A model generated the notes under the pieces. It had not been told where the DNA came from, searched no databases, and saw nothing but the letters and a program-made list of their open reading frames with translations. A stretch of DNA of 64,000 nt from Pseudoprimorskyibacter insulae. Its GTDB lineage: Bacteria > Pseudomonadota > Alphaproteobacteria > Rhodobacterales > Rhodobacteraceae. The position numbers and the translations under genes were made by a program. The DNA lies in the NCBI RefSeq assembly GCF_900302505.1, contig NZ_OMOJ01000002.1, forward strand, positions 62,001 through 126,000, written 5' to 3'. Shown here one piece after another: positions 17,173-24,593 of this stretch (positions are counted from its first letter, which is position 1; each line of letters begins with the position of its first letter).

Positions 17173-17358
17173 TTAGTTGTTTGCAACTGCTGCTGCGATG
17201 GCGATCAGAACCAGCGGAACGATCAGACCAGCCGACGACGACGAAGCGGCTTGCTCTTCAACAACAACAACCGGCTCCATTACGGGCTCGGCCATGTTGC
17301 CAGCGAATGCGGTCGAAGCAGCGGCGGTCAGAGCAGCGGCGAGAACGAGTTTTTTCAT
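17173..17358 (-). CDS. Small exported protein with signal peptide and C-terminal membrane helix
   Basis: 61 residues. The N-terminus MKKLVLAAALTAAASTAFA is a classic Sec signal. A short acidic linker (EPVMEPVVVVEEQ) and four serines follow. A hydrophobic helix (LIVPLVLIAIAAAVANN) ends the protein. The start at 17358 has GGATAC as a weak binding site. The mature protein would be about 42 residues with little more than a membrane-inserting helix. It is not one of the families I can name. It is a single-gene unit convergent with hemH and closed by the shared terminator. Confidence 0.75.
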   Translation of the reverse strand: MKKLVLAAALTAAASTAFAGNMAEPVMEPVVVVEEQAASSSSAGLIVPLVLIAIAAAVANN

Positions 17359-17513
17359 AGTAGTATCCTCCAGATATTCGCCTGGCGTCTCCCACAACGG
17401 GAACAAGAACGACAAGCACCCAAGACTTACCTCGTAACTTTTGTCTAACCAGTAAATCCTTGGGAATGCAAACCCATCTTTAAGGTTAGACCCTGTGGGC
17501 TGCTAAAATGTCG

Positions 17514-18116
17514 TCAAATTAGCAACACCTGAGTGCCTACATTCGCAAGGCTAAAAAGTTCGGCAATATGTTCATTATAAAGCCCGATGCAGCCGTTCGA
17601 AGAACGCCGCCCGATCTTGCGCGTGTCGTGGGTGCCGTGAATCCGGTAATATTGCCAACTTAGGTACAAAGCATGGGTCCCAAGCGGGTTATCAGGCCCC
17701 GGCCCAACGTAGTCCGGCCACTCGGGATTGCGCAGTTTCATCGACGGAGTCGGGCGCCATTCCGGGCCTTCGACCTTGCGCACAACATTTGTGCGGCCAC
17801 GGCGCGTCAGATCCTCGGTAAGCGGCACAGAGGTGGGATAAAGCTTATAATTTTCCCCGTCAGCCGACCAGTAATGCAGCGCCCGTGAGGTGATATCGAC
17901 AAGAATCGCCCCGTTGTTCAGGTTGCTGAAATAGGGTTGCCAATCCAGCGTCCGAAAGCTGGAGATGTTGCGCCGCACGACGGTCGAGATGTCGCGTTCG
18001 ATTTCAACCGTGTCCGCGCCGTTCAAGTCCTGCGCCACGGCCGGAACACCAACGGTGGCCGCTGCGCCCGCCAGAAAAGCCCTGCGGTTAAGGGCGGTAT
18101 GTGCCGGTTTGGCCAT
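17514..18116 (-). CDS. L,D-transpeptidase, YkuD family
   Basis: 200 residues. The signal NRRAFLAGAAA followed by AVAQD is Tat-like. The YkuD catalytic domain occupies about 70-200: the upstream catalytic His lies in YRIHGTHDT (about 158-162), and the nucleophile motif SSNGCIGL has Cys176. These enzymes form 3-3 crosslinks in peptidoglycan or attach proteins to it in the periplasm. No lysin-type wall-binding domain is present. The gene stands alone, with 155 bases downstream and 164 upstream. Confidence 0.92.
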   Translation of the reverse strand: MAKPAHTALNRRAFLAGAAATVGVPAVAQDLNGADTVEIERDISTVVRRNISSFRTLDWQPYFSNLNNGAILVDITSRALHYWSADGENYKLYPTSVPLTEDLTRRGRTNVVRKVEGPEWRPTPSMKLRNPEWPDYVGPGPDNPLGTHALYLSWQYYRIHGTHDTRKIGRRSSNGCIGLYNEHIAELFSLANVGTQVLLI

Positions 18117-18280
18117 GACCTGTAACTCCGTTCAGTAAAACTGCCTGTGTCATTTTTATGGCGAGAATGCCTCAGTCGCAAATCAAAGACTTGTCAGGTG
18201 GCGTGTTCACGCTGTTGTGGGTTTGATTAGCCACTTTGAACGCGCTATCTCAGGTCTAGCAAGATCAAAGGTACTGCTTA

Positions 18281-18796
18281 ATGACCAGAATTTCCGCGTT
18301 GCTGTCCGTCCTATTGCTGGTTCTGGCGTCATGCACCACCACAACCACTGCGCCGACCCTTGGGCCGGATGGCAAACCGCTGCCCCGCGTCTATCGGATG
18401 AGCGCGCGCGATGAAGGCAAAATCCAGTTCCGTATGCTCGACTCGGTCAACTCGCTCCGCACCGCAGCGGGGGATGCGCCCGTTCAGCTGAACGCGCAAC
18501 TGAACGCCGCTGCCGCGACTCACGCGCGCGATATGGCGGTTCAGAACCGTCCTTGGCACTTCGGGTCGGACGGGTCGTCGCCGATCGACCGTGTGGCGCG
18601 TGTGGGATACCCCGGCACCCTTCTGGGTGAGACGATCTCGGAAACCTATGAGACCGAGCTTGAGACCCTCAGCGCCTGGATGGAAGAACCTTCGACCCGC
18701 GCGATCCTGCTGGATGCGAATGCCCGCGACATGGGCTTTGCCTGGTACCAGGAGGCCAATGGCAAGATCTGGTGGACGTTGGTGATGGGCGGCTGA
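18281..18796 (+). CDS. CAP-domain lipoprotein
   Basis: 171 residues. The signal ends LASC, a lipobox with Cys17 or so, followed by a threonine run, so the protein should be lipid-anchored. The rest is a short CAP/SCP domain: NSLRTAAGDAPVQLNAQLNAAAATHARDMAVQ with the typical histidine, HFGSDGSSPIDRVARVGY, and the closing WWTLVMGG. Bacterial CAP proteins are envelope proteins of mostly unknown activity. A terminator follows directly. Confidence 0.87.
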   Translation: MTRISALLSVLLLVLASCTTTTTAPTLGPDGKPLPRVYRMSARDEGKIQFRMLDSVNSLRTAAGDAPVQLNAQLNAAAATHARDMAVQNRPWHFGSDGSSPIDRVARVGYPGTLLGETISETYETELETLSAWMEEPSTRAILLDANARDMGFAWYQEANGKIWWTLVMGG

Positions 18797-18819
18797 TCCG
18801 CCCCACATTTGGACAAACG

Positions 18820-18847
18820 AAAAGGGTGCCGCGATTGCGACACCCTT
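18820..18847. terminator. Terminator after the CAP lipoprotein gene
   Basis: AAAAGGGTG pairs with CACCCTTTT, with an inner CGC/GCG stem around a GATT loop, and a run of six or more Ts follows. It can also serve the convergent ompA-type gene, whose stop is at 18869. Confidence 0.85.
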
Positions 18848-18868
18848 TTTTGTTGCCCGCAAATCAGA

Positions 18869-19537
18869 TCAGGCGTTCGGCAGGATCACGATTTCCACGC
18901 GGCGGTTCTGCTGACGGCCTTCCGGGGTCAGGTTGCTTGCCACAGGCTGCGACTCGCCCCGGCCAAAGGCCTGAACGCGGTAGGACTGAACGCCTTCGCC
19001 AACCAGAACATTGGCAACCGAGCGAGCGCGGCTAACCGACAGGTTTTGGTTGTAGGTGGCATCGCCCGTGTTGTCGGTGTGGCCGATGACCTGAACCGTG
19101 GTGTCCGGGTAGGCGATCAGGTTCTGTGCCACCGTGCGCAGATCACGCGTCAGGTCCGGGCGCAGCGTCGCGCTGTCGGTCGCAAACAGGATGTCCTGCG
19201 GCATGGTCACGATCAGGCGGTCGCCGGTGTTTTGGATCGTCACATTGTCATTGCCAAGCTGGTTGCGCAGATCGGCCTCTTGCTTGTCCAGCTGGTTCCC
19301 GATGATCGCGCCGCCCGCGGCGCCGATGATGGCGCCTTTGATGGCGTTCTGGCGTTTTTCGGCGCCATTGTCGCCCGACATGGCGCCCAGCAGGCCACCG
19401 ATGGCCCCGCCCAGCAACGCGCCTTTTTGCGTTTTGGTGGCAGGCTGCGGGTTAGGTTGATAGGCCGGCTGGCTACAGGCGGTCAGAGTCAACACCGACA
19501 GGGTGACGACGGTCAGGGGAATGCGTGCTCGAATCAT
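18869..19537 (-). CDS. OmpA-family lipoprotein, YiaD-like
   Basis: 222 residues from the ATG at 19537. Signal peptide with lipobox LTAC. A glycine-zipper region (GALLGGAIGGLLGAMSG and GAIIGAAGGAIIG) precedes the OmpA peptidoglycan-binding domain, seen as VQVIGHTDNTG, LSVSRARSVANVL and the closing NRRVEIVI. It should tie the outer membrane to the cell wall. The architecture (glycine zipper plus OmpA) matches YiaD and PalA-like proteins. An in-frame upstream ATG at 19639 lacks signal-peptide sense and was rejected. Confidence 0.92.
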   Translation of the reverse strand: MIRARIPLTVVTLSVLTLTACSQPAYQPNPQPATKTQKGALLGGAIGGLLGAMSGDNGAEKRQNAIKGAIIGAAGGAIIGNQLDKQEADLRNQLGNDNVTIQNTGDRLIVTMPQDILFATDSATLRPDLTRDLRTVAQNLIAYPDTTVQVIGHTDNTGDATYNQNLSVSRARSVANVLVGEGVQSYRVQAFGRGESQPVASNLTPEGRQQNRRVEIVILPNA

Positions 19538-19639
19538 AGGTGCCCTTCTCGTGGCAGATGTCTGTTCTGCCTTTGTGTTTAGCGCAGGCGAACCAAAAAC
19601 GCACAATAAGGCTGATTGGTTCCGGCAAAGATCCGCCAA

Positions 19640-20485
19640 TTATGCCTCAAGTCGGGCAGCTTCCCACGCAAGCAGGCATCTTTTCACCGGCAAGCCCCAA
19701 TGATAGCCGCCCAATCCGCCCGATTTCCGCAAGGCCCGGTGGCAGGGAATCAGATAGCTGATCGGGTTGCGCCCCACGGCCGTTCCCACCGCGCGCACCG
19801 CTTTGGGGTGGCCAATGTGCTGAGCGATCTCGGAATAGGTGGTGACATGACCTGAGGGAATGGCCAGCAGCGCCTCCCACACTTTGATCTGAAAGGGCGC
19901 GCCAATCAGATAGAGCGGCGTTTCGGTCAAATCCCCCGATTGCCCAAAGGCCGCCAGAACCCAAGGCCGCAACCGCATCGGGTCTTCGACGAAATCCGCC
20001 TTGGGCCAGCGACCTACCAGATCCTCCATGGCGTGGGCCTCATCGACTTCAGACGCAAAGCCGATGCCGCAAATGCCCTTCTCGGTGCCCATCACCAAGG
20101 CCGGGCCAAAGGGGCTATCGAACCAGCCCCAGTAAATGGTCAGCCCAGCGCCCTGTTTTGCGTAGTCGCCGGGGCTCATCGCCTCCCACCGCACAAACAG
20201 ATCATGCAGGCGGCCAGACCCCGACAGGCCAACCGAATGCGCCGCGCTTAGCGTGGTGAACCGGTCTTGCAGCAACGCCTTGGCATGGCCAAGCGTCAGA
20301 TACTGCTGATACCGCTTTGGCGACACGCCCACCCAGCGCGAAAACACCCGCTGAAAATGGGCGGGGCTCATGTTCATGTCACGCGCCAGCGCCTCCAGCG
20401 TGATGTTGGGCTCGGCCCCGTCGATGGCGTCCAATGCCCGGCGCATGACGTGGAAATGGTAGCCTTGGTCGTCTGAAGTGCTCAT
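19640..20485 (-). CDS. AraC-type domain fused to methylated-DNA cysteine methyltransferase (Ada-like)
   Basis: 281 residues. An AraC helix-turn-helix occupies about 10-110 (LEALARDMNMSPAHFQRVFSRWVG). A methylguanine methyltransferase domain follows, with the acceptor Cys248 in IPCHRA and the DNA-binding segment TTYSEIA. It repairs O6-alkylguanine by self-methylation. It lacks the N-terminal phosphotriester-repair domain of E. coli Ada, whose methylation switches Ada into an activator, so it may sense damage differently. The start at 20485 has GGAGG five bases upstream. Confidence 0.92.
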   Translation of the reverse strand: MSTSDDQGYHFHVMRRALDAIDGAEPNITLEALARDMNMSPAHFQRVFSRWVGVSPKRYQQYLTLGHAKALLQDRFTTLSAAHSVGLSGSGRLHDLFVRWEAMSPGDYAKQGAGLTIYWGWFDSPFGPALVMGTEKGICGIGFASEVDEAHAMEDLVGRWPKADFVEDPMRLRPWVLAAFGQSGDLTETPLYLIGAPFQIKVWEALLAIPSGHVTTYSEIAQHIGHPKAVRAVGTAVGRNPISYLIPCHRALRKSGGLGGYHWGLPVKRCLLAWEAARLEA

Positions 20486-20580
20486 GGGGCCTCCTATCGG
20501 TGCAAACATACTGAAAGATTGCACCGCGTCACGCGACCCGATTGTTGCGCATCATGCGCGGCCAAGGCATAGACAATGCG

Positions 20581-21225
20581 ATGGCCAAACAACTCGATTA
20601 TCACACGATCCGCGAGATCTTTACCCGCTTCCAAGCGTCCGAGCCCGAACCCAAGGGCGAGCTGGAGCATGTGAACGTCTATACCCTTGTCGTTGCCGTG
20701 GCATTGTCGGCGCAGGCGACAGATGCGGGTGTGAACAAAGCCACGCGCGAATTGTTCAAAATCGCCGATACGCCCGCCAAGATGCTGGCCTTGGGCGAAG
20801 AGGGCGTGATTGAACATATCAAGACGATCGGCCTGTATCGCAACAAGGCCAAGAACGTCATCAAGCTAAGTCAGATCTTGGTCGATCAGTACGGCGGCGA
20901 GGTGCCCAATTCCCGTGCCGCATTGGAAAGCCTGCCGGGCGTGGGCCGTAAAACCGCGAATGTGGTGCTGAACATGTGGTGGGGGCATCCGGCGCAGGCC
21001 GTCGATACCCACATTTTCCGTGTCGGCAACCGCAGCGGCATCTGCCCCGGCAAAGACGTGGTGGCCGTGGAACGCGCCATCGAAGACAACATCCCCGCCG
21101 ATTTTCAACGCCATGCGCATCACTGGCTGATCCTGCATGGCCGCTACACCTGTGTCGCGCGGAAACCGAAATGCAACGCGTGCTTGATACGCGACCTCTG
21201 TGAGTTCGAGGATAAGACCCCATGA
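20581..21225 (+). CDS. nth: Endonuclease III
   Basis: 214 residues. A DNA glycosylase/AP lyase for oxidised pyrimidines. The helix-hairpin-helix LPGVGRKTANV carries catalytic Lys124, and Asp142 lies in AVDTHIFRV. The [4Fe-4S] ligands Cys191, 198, 201 and 207 match the family spacing C-x6-C-x2-C-x5-C. The start at 20581 lines up with the family N-terminus; an ATG at 20554 is possible. It overlaps the downstream kinase by four bases. Confidence 0.95.
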   Translation: MAKQLDYHTIREIFTRFQASEPEPKGELEHVNVYTLVVAVALSAQATDAGVNKATRELFKIADTPAKMLALGEEGVIEHIKTIGLYRNKAKNVIKLSQILVDQYGGEVPNSRAALESLPGVGRKTANVVLNMWWGHPAQAVDTHIFRVGNRSGICPGKDVVAVERAIEDNIPADFQRHAHHWLILHGRYTCVARKPKCNACLIRDLCEFEDKTP

Positions 21226-22214
21226 AAAAGTATCAGGTTGTCGGTATCGGCAACGCCATCGTTGACGTGCTGACCCGCGCCGAAGACACCTTTCTTGAGA
21301 TGATGGGCATCCAGAAAGGCATCATGCAACTGGTCGAAAAAGACCGCGCGCAGGTGCTGTATGGAGCTATGGAAAGCCGCGTTCAGGCACCCGGCGGATC
21401 GGTTGCCAACACCTTGGCGGGTCTGGGCAATCTTGGCCTGCGCACCGCGTTTATTGGCCGCGTCCATGACGATGCCTTGGGCCGTTTTTACGCCAGCGCG
21501 ATGGAGAAAGACGGCACCGATTTCGTGAACGCCCCTGTTCCGGGCGGCGATTTGCCAACCTCGCGCAGCATGATCTTCGTCTCGCCCGATGGTGAGCGGT
21601 CGATGAACACCTACCTTGGGATTTCCGCCGAACTTGGCCCCGAAGATGTGTCCGAAGACGTCGCCGCCGAGGCCGAGATCGTGTTTCTTGAGGGCTATCT
21701 GTTCGACAAGCCCAAGGGCAAAGAGGCGTTTATTCGCACCGCCCGCACCTGCCGCGCGGCGGGTGGCAAGGCCGGGATCGCGATCTCTGATCCGTTCTGC
21801 GTTGAACGTCACCGAGAGGACTTCATCAAGCTGATCCAGAACGAAATGGACTATGTCATCGGCAACGAAGACGAGATCCGCTCGCTGTTCCAAGATCAGG
21901 ATCTGGATGCCGATCTGGCCCGCGTTGCCGCGATTTGCCCGTTGGTTGTTTGCACCCGTTCTGGCGATGGTGTGACGATCGTCCATAACGGTGTGCGCAC
22001 CGATGTGCCGGTGAAAAAGGTGATCCCCGTTGATGCGACCGGCGCGGGCGACCAGTTCGCCGCTGGCTTCCTTTATGGGTTGGCCACGGGCCGCGATATG
22101 GAAACCTGCGGCCGCATGGGCACGATCTGCGCGGGCGAGGTCATCAGCCACATGGGCCCGCGCCCTGAGGCCAATATCGCCTCGTTGTTCCGCCACGCTG
22201 AGTTGATTGGCTAA
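21222..22214 (+). CDS. Adenosine kinase-like PfkB sugar kinase
   Basis: 330 residues of the ribokinase/PfkB family. The N-terminal signature GGSVANTLAGLGNLG binds the sugar, and the C-terminal DATGAGDQFAAGF carries the anion hole and catalytic Asp277. Similar alphaproteobacterial proteins are annotated as adenosine kinases, but the exact substrate is not readable. Translational coupling to nth (ATGA overlap) is common in this group. The last four bases overlap the convergent SDR gene. Confidence 0.88.
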   Translation: MKKYQVVGIGNAIVDVLTRAEDTFLEMMGIQKGIMQLVEKDRAQVLYGAMESRVQAPGGSVANTLAGLGNLGLRTAFIGRVHDDALGRFYASAMEKDGTDFVNAPVPGGDLPTSRSMIFVSPDGERSMNTYLGISAELGPEDVSEDVAAEAEIVFLEGYLFDKPKGKEAFIRTARTCRAAGGKAGIAISDPFCVERHREDFIKLIQNEMDYVIGNEDEIRSLFQDQDLDADLARVAAICPLVVCTRSGDGVTIVHNGVRTDVPVKKVIPVDATGAGDQFAAGFLYGLATGRDMETCGRMGTICAGEVISHMGPRPEANIASLFRHAELIG

Positions 22215-22966
22215 GCCTGCATCCGGCGCATGATCCGATGGGTCAGCGCCGGAGACACCAGCATCAAGCGCGGCAGCAACCGCGCTTTGCCGATCAAAAT
22301 CTCATGCTTGTTCCGGGCCACCCCATCCAGAATGGCCGCTGCCGCCTCGGACGGGGGCATTTTCCGTTCAGGCCGACCGCGTGACAGCGTGGTATCAACC
22401 ACTGGCAGAATGGCTTCGAACGTTTGAATGCCTAAATTGGCGTCTTCGATCTGATAGCGCAGCGTCCGGGTAAAGCTGCGCATTGCAGCCTTGGTGGCGC
22501 AGTAAACCGGCGCGTCCGCCTTCGGTGCAATCCCAAGCCCCGAGGTCACGTTGACGATAAACCCGCCGGGTTGGCCCGCCAGAACTTGAAGCATACCGGT
22601 CGCCAATTGCATCGCCGAGATAAGGTTGATCTGAACCTCTTCCGCGATCGCATCGTAATGCTGGTCAGGCGTATCGGTCAGAACCGGGTAGTTCATGATT
22701 GCCGCGTTGTTCATCAGCCCCGCGCAAGTGGGATGCTGATCCAGAACCCAGTTCACCACCCCCCGCGCGATGTCCGGTTCGACCAAATCCGCCTCTAGCA
22801 CATCGACGACGCAAGCCTCTTGAGATTGGAGCCTTGCAAGCGCCGCCGGATCACGCGCCACAGCCAAGACCTTGCCGCCCCGCGCCCCGATCTGGCGCAC
22901 CAATTCGCGCCCAATGCCACGTGTCGCGCCCGTCACCAGAATGCGTTTCCCTGAAATATCGCCCAT
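22211..22966 (-). CDS. Short-chain dehydrogenase/reductase, DltE-like
   Basis: 251 residues from the ATG at 22966. The NAD(P)-binding motif VTGATRGIGRE is at the N-terminus, then LMNNAAIM, and the catalytic Ser in VNVTSGLG with YCATK supplying Tyr and Lys. The C-terminal extension (KARLLPRLMLVSPALTHRIMRRM) resembles DltE-type oxidoreductases with a membrane-binding tail. It is divergent from a TetR regulator, with a candidate operator between them, so that regulator probably represses it. The substrate is unknown. Confidence 0.87.
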   Translation of the reverse strand: MGDISGKRILVTGATRGIGRELVRQIGARGGKVLAVARDPAALARLQSQEACVVDVLEADLVEPDIARGVVNWVLDQHPTCAGLMNNAAIMNYPVLTDTPDQHYDAIAEEVQINLISAMQLATGMLQVLAGQPGGFIVNVTSGLGIAPKADAPVYCATKAAMRSFTRTLRYQIEDANLGIQTFEAILPVVDTTLSRGRPERKMPPSEAAAAILDGVARNKHEILIGKARLLPRLMLVSPALTHRIMRRMQA

Positions 22967-23005
22967 ACCCAAACCTTTGAATTGCACATGCCCTAACTGG
23001 CCTTC

Positions 23006-23031
23006 AGAATGTGAGGAATTGCTCAGATTCT
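23006..23031. promoter_or_regulatory. Candidate TetR operator between SDR and tetR genes
   Basis: An imperfect palindrome with arms AGAATGTGAG (23006-23015) and CTCAGATTCT (23022-23031), one mismatch per ten-base arm pair, and a six-base spacer. It lies in the 92-base gap between the two divergent starts, 40 bases upstream of the SDR ATG and 27 upstream of the tetR ATG, which suits repression of both promoters. Confidence 0.6.
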
Positions 23032-23058
23032 CTACTCGCATTGGGGGATATCGCCGAA

Positions 23059-23655
23059 ATGACCGAAATTCTTTTGCGAAAACAACCGCTTCAGGCGCGA
23101 TCCAAGGCCAGCTTTGAAGCGATCCTAGAAGCAGCGGCTCAGATTTTGGTGGGGGCGGGGTTTGCCGCGTTCAACACAAATACGATTGCCGAACGGGCCG
23201 GCGTTTCGGTTGGCACCTTGTATCAGTACTTTCCGGGGAAAGAGGCGATCTTGGCCGAGTTGGTCGCGCGTATGCGCCAGCAAATGCTTGCCGATCTGGC
23301 CGAGGCAAACCGCCAATCCGAAGGTCAGACTTTGGCCGAAGTCGCGCATCTGTTCATCAACGCCTCGCTTCGCCACCATCAACGCAATCCGGCGCTTGCC
23401 GAAGCACTGGAACAAGCCGAATGCGGTCTGGCGCTAGAGGACGGGTCGTGCGAGATCAAGTTTCAAATCAATGACTTGATCATCGCTCAGTTAGAGCGGT
23501 TTGAGGTGCCCGATCCGCAGATCGCCGCGCGGGATCTGTCGGTCATGGTCCAAGCCATGGCAGATGCCGCCACCCAAGCGGGCGAGACCGATTTCGACGC
23601 CCTAGCCAAGCGCTGCGGACGTGCTGTGAAGGGCTATCTGAGGATCGCCCCTTAG
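23059..23655 (+). CDS. TetR-family transcriptional regulator
   Basis: 198 residues from the ATG at 23059, preceded by GGGGGA. The helix-turn-helix reads FNTNTIAERAGVSVGTLYQYFPGKEAILAEL at about 35-65. The ligand-binding domain is typical in length but does not identify the ligand. It faces the SDR gene and probably represses it and itself. Its stop overlaps the convergent sulfotransferase stop by two bases. Confidence 0.9.
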   Translation: MTEILLRKQPLQARSKASFEAILEAAAQILVGAGFAAFNTNTIAERAGVSVGTLYQYFPGKEAILAELVARMRQQMLADLAEANRQSEGQTLAEVAHLFINASLRHHQRNPALAEALEQAECGLALEDGSCEIKFQINDLIIAQLERFEVPDPQIAARDLSVMVQAMADAATQAGETDFDALAKRCGRAVKGYLRIAP

Positions 23656-24470
23656 TCGCCCAGCTTGGCGTGAATTTCGTCCAGATCGATTTCACCGATC
23701 GGCAACTTGTTGGCTGGGTTTTCAAAGTCATACTTAAACAGACGAAAATCGCGTTTGTAGATCTCATACATCAGGTGCATCGACAGGTCGTCGAAGTAGT
23801 CCTCGACCGGGTGGGCGCGTTTGGGGCCGTGACCCTCGGATTCATTGAAGCGCGGAATAGACGCCAGATCGACCTTATGGGGCGTCTGGATGTTAGACAG
23901 CACCTCAGCCATGCCGTCATTGAACTTTTCGGTCCACATGATCTTGTCATAGTGGCCGCCGTTCACGATGAAGGTGCTGACATGGCCCGACGTCGCCGAC
24001 CAGTGAATGTCGGGGTCCATCGGGCGGCGCCAGCGAATGGTATCACGGACAAACAGCAGAAACCGGCGGAAGCTTTTGATCTGGTCAAAGTCTTGCGTGC
24101 CGCCATCGCCGCCAACATCCACCCCGTATTTCTGCACCAGCATCGGCACCAGATTGCCCCGATAGCGGCGGCCATTGCGTTGAATTCCGCAGATTTTATC
24201 GAAAAACGACGACAGAATTCGGGTGTATGGATTGCGGACGCAGGTAAAAGAATAGGACTTATGACCGGCGACATTGGCTTGGATCAAAGCCTGACTGCTT
24301 TCTATGCCCCATTTATGAAGACCGGACTGGGCGTCATGAATGTCGCCGTCAAAGAATTCGCCGTGGTCTGAGTAGTACAGGATCTGCCCGATGGTCGAAC
24401 ATGCGCATTTCGGCACTACACGATACACGACGCTTTCGCTTTCTGTCATCCAAGTGCCGGGGAAACCCAT
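23652..24470 (-). CDS. Sulfotransferase-family protein
   Basis: 272 residues. The PAPS-binding elements are visible: a 5'-phosphosulfate loop VPKCACST at 19-26 and a 3'-phosphate element CVRNPYTRILSSFFDK near 77-92. This pattern is that of the sulfotransferase family 2 group that modifies carbohydrates. No signal peptide or membrane helix was seen. It is divergent from a GT14 glycosyltransferase, and the two may build or decorate the same surface glycan. A later ATG at 24449 is possible. Confidence 0.82.
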   Translation of the reverse strand: MGFPGTWMTESESVVYRVVPKCACSTIGQILYYSDHGEFFDGDIHDAQSGLHKWGIESSQALIQANVAGHKSYSFTCVRNPYTRILSSFFDKICGIQRNGRRYRGNLVPMLVQKYGVDVGGDGGTQDFDQIKSFRRFLLFVRDTIRWRRPMDPDIHWSATSGHVSTFIVNGGHYDKIMWTEKFNDGMAEVLSNIQTPHKVDLASIPRFNESEGHGPKRAHPVEDYFDDLSMHLMYEIYKRDFRLFKYDFENPANKLPIGEIDLDEIHAKLGD

Positions 24471-24593
24471 TTTTTACTGCCTCTGCTCTGACGTTGTGCT
24501 ACCCGTGATCCAGACCTGTATCAAAAGCCCGTGGTGGATCGCAGGTAAAATAAATAAAACAATCGGGCAAAAATAGGGCGTATCGTTTCTGTA

